A DNA stretch of 64,000 nucleotides from Rhizobium sp. Leaf306. GTDB taxonomy: Bacteria; Pseudomonadota; Alphaproteobacteria; Rhizobiales; Rhizobiaceae. The notes beneath the pieces were generated by a model. That model was given only the letters and a program-made list of their open reading frames with translations, was not told where the DNA came from and ran no database searches. The stretch covers positions 372,001-436,000 of the forward strand of contig NZ_LMNX01000004.1 of NCBI RefSeq assembly GCF_001423425.1, read 5' to 3'. Position numbers and translations under genes: made by a program. Position 1 is the stretch's first letter; every line of letters begins with the position of its first letter. Below are positions 1-9,073 of the stretch, one piece after another.

Positions 1-930
1 TTCGGAATGAACGCGCTCTGCAAGTTCGACGAGAATGTGCTTCTCTGACGTTTCATCCAGGATTTCGTCCACCGCATCGATGCGAAGGCCATCGAGATTG
101 AACTCTTCCAGCCAGTAGAGCGCGTTTTCGATGAAGAAAGCACGCACGGCTGGTTGGGCAAAGTTGATCGACGGACCCCACGGCGTGATAAACTGCGGAT
201 CGAAGAAAGACGGGATGTTCGAGACGATCAGGTTTCCAGCCGGGCCGAAGTGGTTGTAGACGACATCCAGCATGACCGACAGGCCGACCCGGTGGGCGGC
301 ATCGACGAAAGCCTTCATGTCATCAGGCGAACCGTAGGTGTGATGCGGGGCATAGGGAAGCGCGCTGTCATAGCCCCAGCCGCGATCGCCCGGAAATTCG
401 CTGACCGGCATCAGCTGAATGACAGTGAAGCCGAGATCGGCAAGATCGGCGAGACGCGACGCTGCGGCGCGAAACGTGCCCTCGGACGTGAAGGTGCCGA
501 TATGCATCTCGTAAATCACAGCCTCTTCCCAGGCATGCCCCTTCCAGGCCGGCATGTTCCAGCGGTAGAAGGCCGGATCGACGATCATCGAGTGGCCATC
601 GACGCCACCGTCCTGCGCTCGCGATGCGGGATCCGCGAAGGCCTTACCGTCGGGCATGACGAACTGGTAGGGCGTGCCGGGCTCGACGCCTTCGACGGTC
701 AGCGTGAACCAGCCCTGCCCGGCCGGCAGCATTTCGCGGTTGCGGCCGGCGATGCGGAGGCGCAGGCGCTCGATGTCCGGCGCCCAGAGGCGGAACAGAA
801 CGCTGTTTTCGCCGACATGTTCGGCACCCCAGGATTTGGGGAAGGATCGGCGCACGGGCGCGCCGGACGAGACGTGGCCGGACGCGGTCCGGCGCGAATC
901 GTAGGGCGTGAAATCGCGGGTCAGCGACAT
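1..930 (-). CDS. treZ: Malto-oligosyltrehalose trehalohydrolase (TreZ), 5' part; gene runs off the left edge
   Basis: The first 310 residues are present in frame to base 1; the C-terminal part is missing. TreZ releases trehalose from maltooligosyltrehalose in the cytoplasmic TreY/TreZ pathway. An N-terminal beta-sandwich region (about residues 40-125) precedes a GH13 barrel. The segment YEMHIGTFTSEGTF (about 140-153) is typical of TreZ. DVVYNH (222-227) and GLRIDAVDEI (281-290, with predicted nucleophile D285) are GH13 conserved regions. TreZ proteins usually carry His three residues after this Asp; here it is D288. The ATG at 930 has an AGGGAGA ribosome site. A TTGACA-like element at 1033-1038 (minus strand) could be its promoter, but the -10 is poor. 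It may instead be read through from the ABC operon upstream. Confidence 0.88.
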   Translation of the reverse strand, partial: MSLTRDFTPYDSRRTASGHVSSGAPVRRSFPKSWGAEHVGENSVLFRLWAPDIERLRLRIAGRNREMLPAGQGWFTLTVEGVEPGTPYQFVMPDGKAFADPASRAQDGGVDGHSMIVDPAFYRWNMPAWKGHAWEEAVIYEMHIGTFTSEGTFRAAASRLADLADLGFTVIQLMPVSEFPGDRGWGYDSALPYAPHHTYGSPDDMKAFVDAAHRVGLSVMLDVVYNHFGPAGNLIVSNIPSFFDPQFITPWGPSINFAQPAVRAFFIENALYWLEEFNLDGLRIDAVDEILDETSEKHILVELAERVHSE

Positions 931-1064
931 GGCATCTCTCCCTTGTTTCAGTCACAAGGGAAACACGGGGCGGACAGGAATAGTTCCCTATTGCCCCGTA
1001 ACGACCGGATTCGGGATAGGAAAATTGTCTTTTGTCAAGTCAATTTTCTGGCCCGATCATGGAC

Positions 1065-2156
1065 TTAGCCGATGCGGTTGCCGCTTTCCGGATCAAACAC
1101 GACGGCCTTGTCGAGATTGAAGGCGAAGCGGAATGTCTGGCCAAGCGTGACCGGTACTTCGGCGCGAGCGCGTCCCGTGAAATTCACCCCGTCCATCCGA
1201 CCGGTCACGAACGTGTCGGAGCCCGTCGGCTCGACCATCGTTACCTGCGCATCAACGAAGGCAATCGCATGGGCTGTCGGATCGGCAAGGCCGGAATCGG
1301 TGATCGCTTCGGGGCGCAGGCCGAGAATGACATCCTTGCCCACGGACAGAACGGAAGTCACCGTCGGCGGCACGGCAACCGTCGTCGAACCGCCGAACAG
1401 GGCGACGCCGCCAGCGACGACCTTGCCCTTCAGCATGTTCATCGCGGGCGAGCCCATGAAATCGGCGACAAACAGGTTGGCCGGCAGATTGTAGATTTCG
1501 GCCGGCGTTCCGACCTGCTGTACGATGCCTTCCTTGAGGACGACGATCTTGGTCGCAAGCGTCATCGCCTCGATCTGGTCGTGGGTGACATAGACGATCG
1601 TCGCATTGGTGTTCTGGTGCAGCGCCTTGATCTCGGCCCGCACCTCGACGCGCAGCTTTGCATCGAGGTTGGAGAGCGGTTCATCGAACAGGAACACGCG
1701 CGGCTTGCGAACCAGCGCCCGGCCCATGGCGACGCGCTGACGCTGGCCGCCGGAAAGCTGGCTCGGACGACGCTTCAGGAGATGCTCGATCTGCAGGGTC
1801 TTTGCCACGCTTGCGACGGCCGTTTCCCGCTCCGCCTTGTCGATGCCGCGCATCTCCAGCGCAAACGCGATGTTCTCCTCCACCGTCATGTTCGGATAGA
1901 GCGCGTAGGACTGGAACACCATGGCGATGTCGCGCTTGGACGGATGCAGGTCCGTCACCACCTCGCCATCGATGACGATGTCACCGGATGTCGGCGGCAG
2001 CAGGCCGGCAATGGCGTTAAGCAGCGTGGACTTGCCGCAGCCGGACGGGCCGACCAGCACCAGGAAGCCGCCCTTTTCCAGATCGATGTCGATGCCCTTG
2101 AGGATCTCGACATTGCCGATCTTCTTGCGGATATTCTTGATCTCGAGAAAGCTCAT
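1065..2156 (-). CDS. Sugar ABC transporter ATP-binding protein (MalK/UgpC family)
   Basis: A 363-residue cytoplasmic ATPase of a carbohydrate importer. Walker A GPSGCGKST is at about 36-44. The signature LSGGQRQRVAMGRAL and Walker B VFLFDEP follow at about 134-160, then the switch His in VTHDQIEAMTLA. The C-terminal 120 residues form the MalK-type regulatory domain (NLFVADFMGSPAMN onward). It is the last gene of a four-gene operon and starts 6 bases after the upstream permease stop. The gene order (binding protein, permease, permease, ATPase) matches Pseudomonas gtsABCD glucose/mannose transporters. Substrate assignment rests on the binding protein; the ATPase alone does not decide it. Confidence 0.95.
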   Translation of the reverse strand: MSFLEIKNIRKKIGNVEILKGIDIDLEKGGFLVLVGPSGCGKSTLLNAIAGLLPPTSGDIVIDGEVVTDLHPSKRDIAMVFQSYALYPNMTVEENIAFALEMRGIDKAERETAVASVAKTLQIEHLLKRRPSQLSGGQRQRVAMGRALVRKPRVFLFDEPLSNLDAKLRVEVRAEIKALHQNTNATIVYVTHDQIEAMTLATKIVVLKEGIVQQVGTPAEIYNLPANLFVADFMGSPAMNMLKGKVVAGGVALFGGSTTVAVPPTVTSVLSVGKDVILGLRPEAITDSGLADPTAHAIAFVDAQVTMVEPTGSDTFVTGRMDGVNFTGRARAEVPVTLGQTFRFAFNLDKAVVFDPESGNRIG

Positions 2157-2162
2157 GTTGGA

Positions 2163-3044
2163 TCAACCCTTGACTGCGCCGGCCATCAGGCCACGCACGA
2201 AATAACGTCCGGCGACGACATAGACGAACAGCGTCGGCAATGCCGCGAACACGGCGGCGGCCATGTCGACATTGTATTCCTTGACGCCGGTGGAAGACGA
2301 AACGAGGTTGTTGAGCGCCACCGTCATCGGCGATGCCTCGCCCGACGAGAAGGAGACGCCGAACAGGAAGTCGTTCCAGATATTGGTGAACTGGTAGATG
2401 ACCGTAACGACGATGATCGGGCCGGAGCTTGGCAGCAGGATGCGCCAGAAGATCTTGAAGAAGCCGGCGCCATCCATCATCGCAGCCTTGACCAGCTCGT
2501 CCGGAAACGCCTCGTAATAGTTGCGGAAGAAAAGCGTCGTGAAGCCGAGGCCGTAGACCACATGGACGAAGACGAGGCCGGCGGTGGAATTCGACATGCC
2601 CATCGCACCCAGCAGCCGCGCCATCGGGATAAGCACCGCCTGGAACGGGATGAAGCAGGCAAACAGCATCATCCCGAACACGAGCTTATGCCCAGGGAAG
2701 CGCCACTTGGTGAGCACGTAGCCGTTGAGCGCGCCGAGCAGCGTCGAGATGGCGACAGCCGGAACCACCATTTTTAGCGAGTTCCAGAAATAGCCCTTGA
2801 TGCCGACGCAGGAGACGCCGATGCAGGCTTCGCCCCAGGCCTTGACCCAGGCGGCGATGGAGGGATCGGAGGGCAGCGCCAGCATGTCGCCGCCGCGGAT
2901 CTCGTCGAGCGACTTCAGCGACGTGGTGAGCATCACATAGAGCGGCAGCAGATAGACGGCGGCAAGGATGATCAGTGCGCCATAGATGAAATAGCGGACG
3001 GTGCGCACCGACCCGGCGCTGACATTTTCAGGGATCGCGCTCAA
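2163..3044 (-). CDS. Sugar ABC transporter permease (MalG-like)
   Basis: A 293-residue inner-membrane permease with about six hydrophobic segments, the first at about residues 17-38. The EAA loop that docks on the ATPase reads ELVKAAMMDGAGFFKIFWRI, followed by LLP. The start is TTG at 3044, preceded by GGGAGAAG; the T-T-G-A junction overlaps the stop of the preceding permease, so translation is probably coupled. No in-frame ATG lies before the first membrane segment. It pairs with the permease at 3041-3967 to form the channel of the glucose/mannose-type importer. Confidence 0.93.
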   Translation of the reverse strand: MSAIPENVSAGSVRTVRYFIYGALIILAAVYLLPLYVMLTTSLKSLDEIRGGDMLALPSDPSIAAWVKAWGEACIGVSCVGIKGYFWNSLKMVVPAVAISTLLGALNGYVLTKWRFPGHKLVFGMMLFACFIPFQAVLIPMARLLGAMGMSNSTAGLVFVHVVYGLGFTTLFFRNYYEAFPDELVKAAMMDGAGFFKIFWRILLPSSGPIIVVTVIYQFTNIWNDFLFGVSFSSGEASPMTVALNNLVSSSTGVKEYNVDMAAAVFAALPTLFVYVVAGRYFVRGLMAGAVKG

Positions 3045-3967
3045 TGGTTCTTCTCCCGAAGCTCGGAATAGAGATAGGGGACGATGATCGCGGTAATGCC
3101 CATCAGCATCATCACGGCGCTGGCCGAGCCCACATTCATCTGGTTGCGGGTAAACGTGTAGGAATACATGAAGGTGGACGGAAGTTCGGTGGCATTGCCC
3201 GGCCCGCCGCCCGTGAGCGCGATGACAAGGTCATAGGACTTGATCGCCATATGCGCGAGCACGATGAAGGCCGACAGGAAGACCGGGCGCAGCATCGGAA
3301 TGATGATGCGGCGATAGATCGACACGGTTGAGGCGCCGTCGATCTGTGCGGCCTTGACGATTTCGCCGTCGATGCCGCGCAGGCCCGCCAGAAACATCGC
3401 CATGATAAAGCCCGAGGCCTGCCAGACGCCGGCAATGACGACGGTGTAGATCGCCATTTTCGGGTTCACCAGCCAGTCGAACTTGAAGCTTTCCCAGCCG
3501 AGATTGTGCATCGTGTTCTCAAGCCCGAGGCCAGGGTTGAGGAACCACTTCCAGGCCGTGCCTGTCACGACGAAGGACAGCGCCATCGGATAGAGAAAGA
3601 TCGGCCGCAGAACGCCCTCGGCGCGGATGCGCTGATCCATCAGGATCGCGATGAACAGCCCGATTGCGGTGCAGAGCACGATGTAGAGCACGCCGAATAT
3701 GGCGAGGTTCTGCATCGCCACATACCAGTTGGGCTGCGACCAGAGCCGGTAATAGGCATCGAACCCGCCCCACTTGTAGATCGGCATCATCTTCGACGTG
3801 GTGAACGACAGATAGACTGTCCACAGAATGAAGCCGTAGACGAACACCAGAATGATGGCAAAGGACGGCGCCAGAACGAGCTTCGGCAAGCCATTGCGCA
3901 AGCCATCGGCCATGGACCGCCGCGGCCTGGTCGGCGTCACCATCGGAGCCGGTTCGATTGTCGTCAT
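3041..3967 (-). CDS. Sugar ABC transporter permease (MalF-like)
   Basis: A 308-residue permease with several transmembrane helices. Its EAA loop reads EIVKAAQIDGASTVSIYRRI. The start was set at ATG 3967 (MTTIEPAPM), which has a GGAG ribosome site 8 bases upstream. A longer reading frame to 4078 enters the palindromic repeat and encodes low-complexity sequence, so it was rejected. A 192-base gap with strong hairpins separates it from the binding-protein gene. That is common in such operons and can let the binding protein be made in excess. Confidence 0.93.
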   Translation of the reverse strand: MTTIEPAPMVTPTRPRRSMADGLRNGLPKLVLAPSFAIILVFVYGFILWTVYLSFTTSKMMPIYKWGGFDAYYRLWSQPNWYVAMQNLAIFGVLYIVLCTAIGLFIAILMDQRIRAEGVLRPIFLYPMALSFVVTGTAWKWFLNPGLGLENTMHNLGWESFKFDWLVNPKMAIYTVVIAGVWQASGFIMAMFLAGLRGIDGEIVKAAQIDGASTVSIYRRIIIPMLRPVFLSAFIVLAHMAIKSYDLVIALTGGGPGNATELPSTFMYSYTFTRNQMNVGSASAVMMLMGITAIIVPYLYSELREKNH

Positions 3968-4013
3968 GGGGGATCTCCGGATGCGAATAGAGACGTTTGA
4001 AGGTGCGCCAACA

Positions 4014-4157
4014 AAAAAGCCCCCTCTGGCCTGCCGGCCATCTCCCCACAAGGGGGGAGAAAACCTGTGGGCACCCACCGACCAAATCGGGCCCAGACAG
4101 TGCGGCTGGGTTAAGTCCCTCCCCCTTGTGGGGAGGGGTTTGGGGCGGGGTTTTTTT
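4014..4157. repeat. GC-rich palindromic intergenic repeat (REP/RIME-like)
   Basis: The gap between binding protein and permease holds two hairpins of the same CTCCCC-ACAAG-GGGGAG type, at 4042-4059 and, in inverted order, 4117-4138. A run of seven T on the plus strand follows at about 4151. Similar palindromes recur at 9178 and, as a fragment, near 15810. They resemble abundant rhizobial intergenic elements. In this position they could stabilise the upstream mRNA or cause partial termination before the permeases. Confidence 0.65.
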
Positions 4158-4159
4158 GA

Positions 4160-5416
4160 CTACTTCGCGGCAGCAACCGCTTCCGGCAGACGCTTCAGCG
4201 CGGCATCCGTGGTCAGCTGGCCATTCAGATGCTGGGTGATGACGTCAAGCATGGCTTCCTTGACAGCGGCCGGCTGCGCATAACCATGAGCAAGCGAGCC
4301 CATCAGCGTGCCCTTGGACGAGGCTTCCGCCAGATCCTTCATGCCCTTCTTGGCGCAATCGTCGAACTTTTCGTCCGAGACGTCGGTACGGGCAGGCACG
4401 GAACCCTTGACCGTGTTGAAGGCGATCTGGAACGCGGGATCTTCGACGGCGGATGCCATCTTCATCTGTGCGTCCTTCTGATCTTCACCCACGTCGAACA
4501 TCATGAACTGGTCAGCGTTGAACAGGACGGAGCCCTGTGTGCCGGGGAAGCGCATGCAGACAAAATCGGTGCCGGGGGTCTTCTTGGCGCGCAGCCATTC
4601 GCCCTTCGACCAGTCGCCCATTTCCTGAGCGCCGGCCTTGCCTTCGATGACGAGCGCGGTGGAGAGGTTCCATTCGCGGCCGGAGAAGTTGGGATCGAAA
4701 TAGGTGCGAAGCTTCGACATATCGTCGAACACCTTCTTCATCGTATCACCCGACAGCGCTGTCGGATCGGCGTCGAGCACGGCCTTCTTGTAGAAATCAG
4801 GACCGCCAACGGACAGAACCACGGCTTCCCAGAGGGTGCCGTCCTGCCACGGAACGCCGCCATGGGCGAGCGCGGTGATGCCCTGCGCCTTGAAGGCGTC
4901 GAGCATGGTGAACAGCTCGTCCATATTCGTCGGCTGCTTGCCGCCGGCCTTGTCGAAGGCAGCCTTGTTCAGCCACAGCCAGTTGGTGGAGTGAATGTTG
5001 ACGGGGGCAGCAACCCAGTGGCCATCATACTTGGAAAACGCCTGCAGCGCTTCCGGAATGACCTTGTCCCAGCCTTCCTTGGCGGCGAGATCGTCAAGAT
5101 TGGCGGCGACGCCCATCTCGGACCAGTCGCGCAGGTCGAAACCGAGCAGCTGGACGGCGGTCGGCGGATCGCCGGCGGTCACACGGGCGCGCAGCGCCGT
5201 CATCGCGGCAGAACCGGCACCACCGGCAACCGGCATGTCTTTCCAGCCGATACCCTGCTTGGCCAGATTTTCCTTGAGCACGTTGAGCGCCGCGGCTTCG
5301 CCGCCTGACGTCCACCAATGCAGAACCTCAACCTGTTCGGCTGCCTTTGCGGCACCGGCCGTCAGCGCAATCATAGCCGCACCGGCGGCCAGTTTGCCGA
5401 TCAAACGAATAGTCAT
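4160..5416 (-). CDS. Sugar ABC transporter substrate-binding protein (glucose/mannose type, GtsA-like)
   Basis: A 418-residue extracytoplasmic solute-binding protein of the carbohydrate family. A Sec signal peptide occupies about residues 1-23 ([20 protein letters not shown], cleavage near AKA-AEQ). The mature start [16 protein letters not shown] recalls the GtsA glucose/mannose binding proteins of Pseudomonas; that likeness is from memory and was not searched. The ATG at 5416 has an AGGGAGAT ribosome site; the upstream ATG at 5455 has none. It is the first gene of the operon and diverges from a LacI regulator. One operator-like site lies only 44 bases upstream of the start codon. Confidence 0.92.
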   Translation of the reverse strand: MTIRLIGKLAAGAAMIALTAGAAKAAEQVEVLHWWTSGGEAAALNVLKENLAKQGIGWKDMPVAGGAGSAAMTALRARVTAGDPPTAVQLLGFDLRDWSEMGVAANLDDLAAKEGWDKVIPEALQAFSKYDGHWVAAPVNIHSTNWLWLNKAAFDKAGGKQPTNMDELFTMLDAFKAQGITALAHGGVPWQDGTLWEAVVLSVGGPDFYKKAVLDADPTALSGDTMKKVFDDMSKLRTYFDPNFSGREWNLSTALVIEGKAGAQEMGDWSKGEWLRAKKTPGTDFVCMRFPGTQGSVLFNADQFMMFDVGEDQKDAQMKMASAVEDPAFQIAFNTVKGSVPARTDVSDEKFDDCAKKGMKDLAEASSKGTLMGSLAHGYAQPAAVKEAMLDVITQHLNGQLTTDAALKRLPEAVAAAK

Positions 5417-5459
5417 TGAAATATCTCCCTCAAAGCCGGGCTCCTCTCCGGACATCGAT

Positions 5460-5473
5460 TTATAACGATATAA
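5460..5473. promoter_or_regulatory. Putative LacI-family operator 1
   Basis: TTATAACGATATAA is a near-perfect 14-bp palindrome with a central CG, the usual layout of LacI-family operators. It shares the core AACGATANAA with two further sites in the same divergent intergenic region. It lies just upstream of the binding-protein gene, where a repressor would block transcription. Confidence 0.55.
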
Positions 5474-5541
5474 CTCATGCGAGTGTCAACCCCGTAGGGG
5501 ACAGAATTTCAGTGATGCTAAAGATCCGGCATCACCCTGTT

Positions 5542-5555
5542 ATAAAACGATAAAA
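5542..5555. promoter_or_regulatory. Putative LacI-family operator 2
   Basis: ATAAAACGATAAAA carries the same AACGATANAA core, centred 82 bp from site 1 and 74 bp from site 3. The palindrome is weaker than at the other two sites. Confidence 0.4.
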
Positions 5556-5615
5556 GCGATATTTCCCGTTTGCGACGTTGAAGAGTTGATTTGCACTTGC
5601 CGAATTTACGGCGTT

Positions 5616-5629
5616 TTGCAACGATACAA
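5616..5629. promoter_or_regulatory. Putative LacI-family operator 3
   Basis: TTGCAACGATACAA matches its own reverse complement at 10 of 14 positions around a central CG and contains the shared AACGATANAA core. It lies 36 bases upstream of the LacI start codon, so it could mediate autoregulation or looping with site 1. Confidence 0.5.
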
Positions 5630-5664
5630 ACAGGGCGCCTGGAGGGGCGCTGGAGGAGACAGGA

Positions 5665-6753
5665 ATGCCGCTTGACGACCGGGATGACCGGGGTGAGGAC
5701 ATCGACCCGGATACGCTGCAGCAGGGACGCCCGGCGCGGCCGCACGCGAACCGCTTGCCCCGCGATACAGCCCAGAAGAAACCGACGCTGAAGACCGTTG
5801 CCGAACTGACCGAGCTTGCGGTCACGACCGTATCGAGGGCGCTCTCCGACGATCCCCAGATTGCGCTCGAAACCCGCGTCCGCGTGCGCCAGGCGGCCGA
5901 AGATGTCGGCTATCTGCCGGATCGCGCGGCGCAGCGGTTGCGCACCGGACGCACCAACGTGATCAGCCTCGTCCTTGATCCGCACGAGGAAATCCTCGGC
6001 TACGGCACATCGATGATCCGCGGCATGAGTGCGGCACTGCGCGGCACCAGGTACCACTTGGTGATCACGCCGCATTTTTCAGACACGCCGCAGATCGATC
6101 CGGTCAAGCATATCGTCCGCAACCGGATGGCCGACGGCATCCTGTTCAGCCGCACCGAAGCCGCCGACGAGCGCGTGAAATTCCTGATGGAACAGGGTTT
6201 TCCCTTCGTGTGCCACGGCCGCACCGAGCTTGCGACGCCGCATCCTTACGTGGATTACGACAATTACGCCTTTAGCTATCGTGCCGCGAAAAGCCTGATC
6301 GCTGCTGGCTGTCGGCGGCTGTTCATCATCCTGCCGCCCGCCCAGTTCACCTTCGCCCATCACATGCGCCACGGCTTCATGACGGCGGTGCGCGAGGAAG
6401 GCGTTGCCTTCGAGATTTCCGACCGTGTCTCGCTCGACAGCAAGTCCGATGCGATCCGCGATCACGTGGCGGAACGACTGGCGGCCGACGACGCGCCCGA
6501 CGGCTTCATCTGCGGCGGCGAGGTCTCCGCCATGGCCGTGATGTCGGCAGCCTACGACACCGGCCGCATCATCGGCCAAGATGTGCGCCTGGTCGCCAAA
6601 CAGACGTCCGGCCTGTTCGACCAGGTCCGCCCGCGTATCGAAACGATCTACGAGGACCTCGCGGAGGCGGGTCGTCTTATGGCCGCGCTGCTTCTGAAGC
6701 AGATGGGTGGAGAGGTGCCGGTCGAGGAACTGCAGGCGCTGCAGACGGTGTAA
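5665..6753 (+). CDS. LacI-family transcriptional regulator
   Basis: A 362-residue regulator. The DNA-binding helix-turn-helix begins at about residue 41 (PTLKTVAELTELAVTTVSRA) and is followed by the hinge and a periplasmic-binding-protein-like sensor domain (FSDTPQIDPVKHIV, DGILFSRTE, ICGGEVSAMAVM). It probably controls the divergent sugar importer in response to a sugar. The ATG at 5665 has a strong GGAGGAGA ribosome site, so the unusual charged 40-residue N-terminal extension before the HTH seems genuinely translated. A TTG at 5755 would give a standard length but has no ribosome site. Confidence 0.92.
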   Translation: MPLDDRDDRGEDIDPDTLQQGRPARPHANRLPRDTAQKKPTLKTVAELTELAVTTVSRALSDDPQIALETRVRVRQAAEDVGYLPDRAAQRLRTGRTNVISLVLDPHEEILGYGTSMIRGMSAALRGTRYHLVITPHFSDTPQIDPVKHIVRNRMADGILFSRTEAADERVKFLMEQGFPFVCHGRTELATPHPYVDYDNYAFSYRAAKSLIAAGCRRLFIILPPAQFTFAHHMRHGFMTAVREEGVAFEISDRVSLDSKSDAIRDHVAERLAADDAPDGFICGGEVSAMAVMSAAYDTGRIIGQDVRLVAKQTSGLFDQVRPRIETIYEDLAEAGRLMAALLLKQMGGEVPVEELQALQTV

Positions 6754-6781
6754 TGAAGGGGACTTCGGCAGCCCCAACCTC

Positions 6782-6954
6782 CCCTCATTTTTGTGCTCGC
6801 CACAGGAACCCAGCCGACGCGTCCGCAACCCCCGCCCCCCTCATTCCTGTGCTCGTCCCAGGAATCCAGCAGCGTCGCGTCTGCGGCGCTGAAGGGTCTT
6901 TTCACGCGAATGACTTCGTGTGCCTGGATCCCTGTGACAGGCACAGGGATGAGG
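6782..6954. repeat. Cluster of three copies of a rhizobial palindromic repeat
   Basis: Two direct copies (6782-6814 and 6839-6870) of a unit of the form CCTCATTCCTGTGCTCG-TCCCAGGAATCCAGC are followed by one inverted copy (6923-6954). Copy 3 can fold with either of the others. The repeats fill the gap between the convergent lacI and tctA genes, where they could act as a two-way terminator. No gene was found in this 285-base gap. Confidence 0.6.
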
Positions 6955-7038
6955 AGGAGAGGAAACGCTTCCCCTCCTCCCCCAAGATCTACCGGCAACT
7001 CATACTCGTCCGCGACGGCCTGTAAGAGCCGCCACCTC

Positions 7039-8544
7039 TCAATCCTCCTCGACAAACACCTCTTCGCGCTTCTTCCGAACGCTTGGCAGGAAGACGACGA
7101 TCAGCACCAGTGCGGCAAGCGCGAGCAGGCCGGCGCTGATGGGGCGGGTGATGAAGGTGGTGGCGTCGCCGCGCGACAGGATCATTGCGCGACGCAGGTT
7201 TTCTTCCAGGAGCGGGCCAAGAACGAAACCGAGCAGAAGCGGTGCCGGTTCGCAGCGCAGCTTCAAAAGAACGTACCCGAGCAGACCGAAGAAGGCGACG
7301 GCATAGAGATCGAAGACGTTGGAATTGACGCTGTAGACCCCGATGGCGCAGAACGCCATGATGATCGGGAAGAGCACGTAATAGGGGATCGTCAGAAGCT
7401 TTACCCACAACCCGATCAGCGGCAGGTTGAGGATCACAAGCATCAGGTTGCCGATCCACATGGACGCGATGATGCCCCAGAACAGCGCCGGCTGTTCGAC
7501 GGCAACGTTCGGACCTGGAACGATGCCCTGGATGATCATCGCGCCGACCATCAGCGCCATGACCGGATTGGCCGGAATGCCGAGCGTCAGGAGTGGGATG
7601 AACGAGGTCTGTGCACCCGCATTGTTGGCCGATTCCGGCCCGGCAACGCCGGCAACCGCGCCGTGGCCGAATTCTTCCGGATGTTTCGATACCTTCTTCT
7701 CGACCGTATAGGACGCAAATGCCGCAAGGATCGCGCCGCCGCCCGGCAGGATACCGAGGATGGAGCCGATCGCCGTGCCGCGCAGAACTGGGCCGACCAT
7801 CGCCTTGAAGTCCTCGCGCGACGGCATCAGGTTGGACACCTTCGCCATCAGCACGGTGCGGGTCTTTTCGCTTTCGAGATTGCGCAGGATTTCAGCGATA
7901 CCGAAGACGCCGACCGCGACCGCGACGAAGTTCAGACCGTCGGCATATTCCCGGATTCCGAGCGTGAAGCGCGGCGTGCCGGTGTAGATATCGGTGCCGA
8001 CGAGGCCAAGCAGCAGGCCAAGGCAGACCATGGCGAGCGCCTTGATGATCGACCCGTGAGCAAGCGCGATCGACGAGACGAGACCGACGACCATCAGCGA
8101 GAAATATTCCGCCGCACCGAACTGCAGGGCGATCGAGGTCAGCGGCGGCGCGAAGATCGCCACAAGAAAGGTGGAAACCGTGCCGGCGAAGAACGATCCG
8201 ATGGCAGCGATGGCAAGCGCCGGTCCCGCCTTGCCCTTGCGCGCCATCTGGTAACCGTCGATGGCGGTGACCGCGGACGAAGATTCGCCGGGCATATTGA
8301 TGAGGATGGCCGTGGTGGAGCCGCCATACTGCGCGCCGTAGTAGATGCCGGCGAGCATGATCAGCGACGACACGGGTTCGAGCTGGAAGGTGATCGGCAA
8401 CAGCATGGCGATCGTCGCCGTTGCGCCGATGCCGGGCAGGACGCCGATCAGCGTGCCAAGCAGCACCCCGATGAGGCAGAAGAACAGGTTCTCGATCGAC
8501 GTGGCGGTGGAGAAACCGAGGGCGAGATTGTTGAATAATTCCAT
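7039..8544 (-). CDS. tctA: Tripartite tricarboxylate transporter, large permease TctA
   Basis: A 501-residue integral membrane protein of the TctA family with about 12 hydrophobic segments. Diagnostic motifs are GVLPGIGATATIAMLLPITF near residue 38, YYGAQYGGSTTAILINMPGE near 68, and GILPGGGAILAAFASY in the second half. It is the main channel of a TTT importer for a carboxylic acid, driven by ion gradients. It is the last gene of the tctC-tctB-tctA unit, with a 12-base gap after tctB. Substrate cannot be told from sequence; citrate and related di- or tricarboxylates are known for the family. Confidence 0.95.
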   Translation of the reverse strand: MELFNNLALGFSTATSIENLFFCLIGVLLGTLIGVLPGIGATATIAMLLPITFQLEPVSSLIMLAGIYYGAQYGGSTTAILINMPGESSSAVTAIDGYQMARKGKAGPALAIAAIGSFFAGTVSTFLVAIFAPPLTSIALQFGAAEYFSLMVVGLVSSIALAHGSIIKALAMVCLGLLLGLVGTDIYTGTPRFTLGIREYADGLNFVAVAVGVFGIAEILRNLESEKTRTVLMAKVSNLMPSREDFKAMVGPVLRGTAIGSILGILPGGGAILAAFASYTVEKKVSKHPEEFGHGAVAGVAGPESANNAGAQTSFIPLLTLGIPANPVMALMVGAMIIQGIVPGPNVAVEQPALFWGIIASMWIGNLMLVILNLPLIGLWVKLLTIPYYVLFPIIMAFCAIGVYSVNSNVFDLYAVAFFGLLGYVLLKLRCEPAPLLLGFVLGPLLEENLRRAMILSRGDATTFITRPISAGLLALAALVLIVVFLPSVRKKREEVFVEED

Positions 8545-8556
8545 GAACCGAGCCCC

Positions 8557-9018
8557 TTACATGCCCAGCCACGGCCCGAACCGCCGGAACGGCAGACCAA
8601 GACCATAGCTGAAGACGAGAACCGAAAAGACCGTGAGCAGAGCCGCCAGGATGACGGCCATCAACGGCTTCATCTTGTGCGAGGCGAATGCCGCGATCAG
8701 CGCCGTAAAGAAGATCGCCGGCACGAAGCCTAAACCGCGCACGGTGAGACCAAAGAAGATCGGTGCCGGCAGGATGAAGGCCATTCCGCGCCAGGCAAGC
8801 GCACCCACCGGTTCGCCGTGAACGCGAATGGCCTGGAAGACGATCACGCCGCCCAAGAGCACGAGAACGCAGGCGAGGATGAACGGAAAATAGCCCGGCC
8901 CCATGCGAAGCGCCGTGCCGAGTTCCAGTTCGATCGATTGATAGGCAAAGAACAGGCCGGTCAGCATGAGCGCCAGCCCGCAGACCAGATTGGTCCTGTC
9001 GATATTGAGTGAATTCAT
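8557..9018 (-). CDS. tctB: Tripartite tricarboxylate transporter, small permease TctB
   Basis: A 153-residue protein with four predicted membrane helices, the usual TctB size and topology. It has the ELGTALRMGPGYFPFILACVLVLLG segment common in the family, shown here in two overlapping pieces: LGTALRMGPGYFPF and ILACVLVLLG. The ATG at 9018 was chosen. It works with TctA and lies between tctC and tctA, but a 273-base repeat-rich gap separates it from tctC. Confidence 0.92.
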   Translation of the reverse strand: MNSLNIDRTNLVCGLALMLTGLFFAYQSIELELGTALRMGPGYFPFILACVLVLLGGVIVFQAIRVHGEPVGALAWRGMAFILPAPIFFGLTVRGLGFVPAIFFTALIAAFASHKMKPLMAVILAALLTVFSVLVFSYGLGLPFRRFGPWLGM

Positions 9019-9073
9019 GATGGCTCCGAAATATTGGAAGAGCTCTGTGGATCTGCGCCGCGGGTCGGCATGG

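Noticed and set aside
1032..2777. 581-residue plus-strand open frame opposite the ABC genes
   Set aside because: Rich in Arg, His, Asp and Gly with no motif. It lies antisense to two clearly recognised genes and is a product of GC-rich codon use.
6793..8538. 581-residue plus-strand open frame opposite tctA
   Set aside because: Antisense to a full TctA gene. The composition is typical of reverse-strand shadow frames and it starts in the palindromic repeat cluster.
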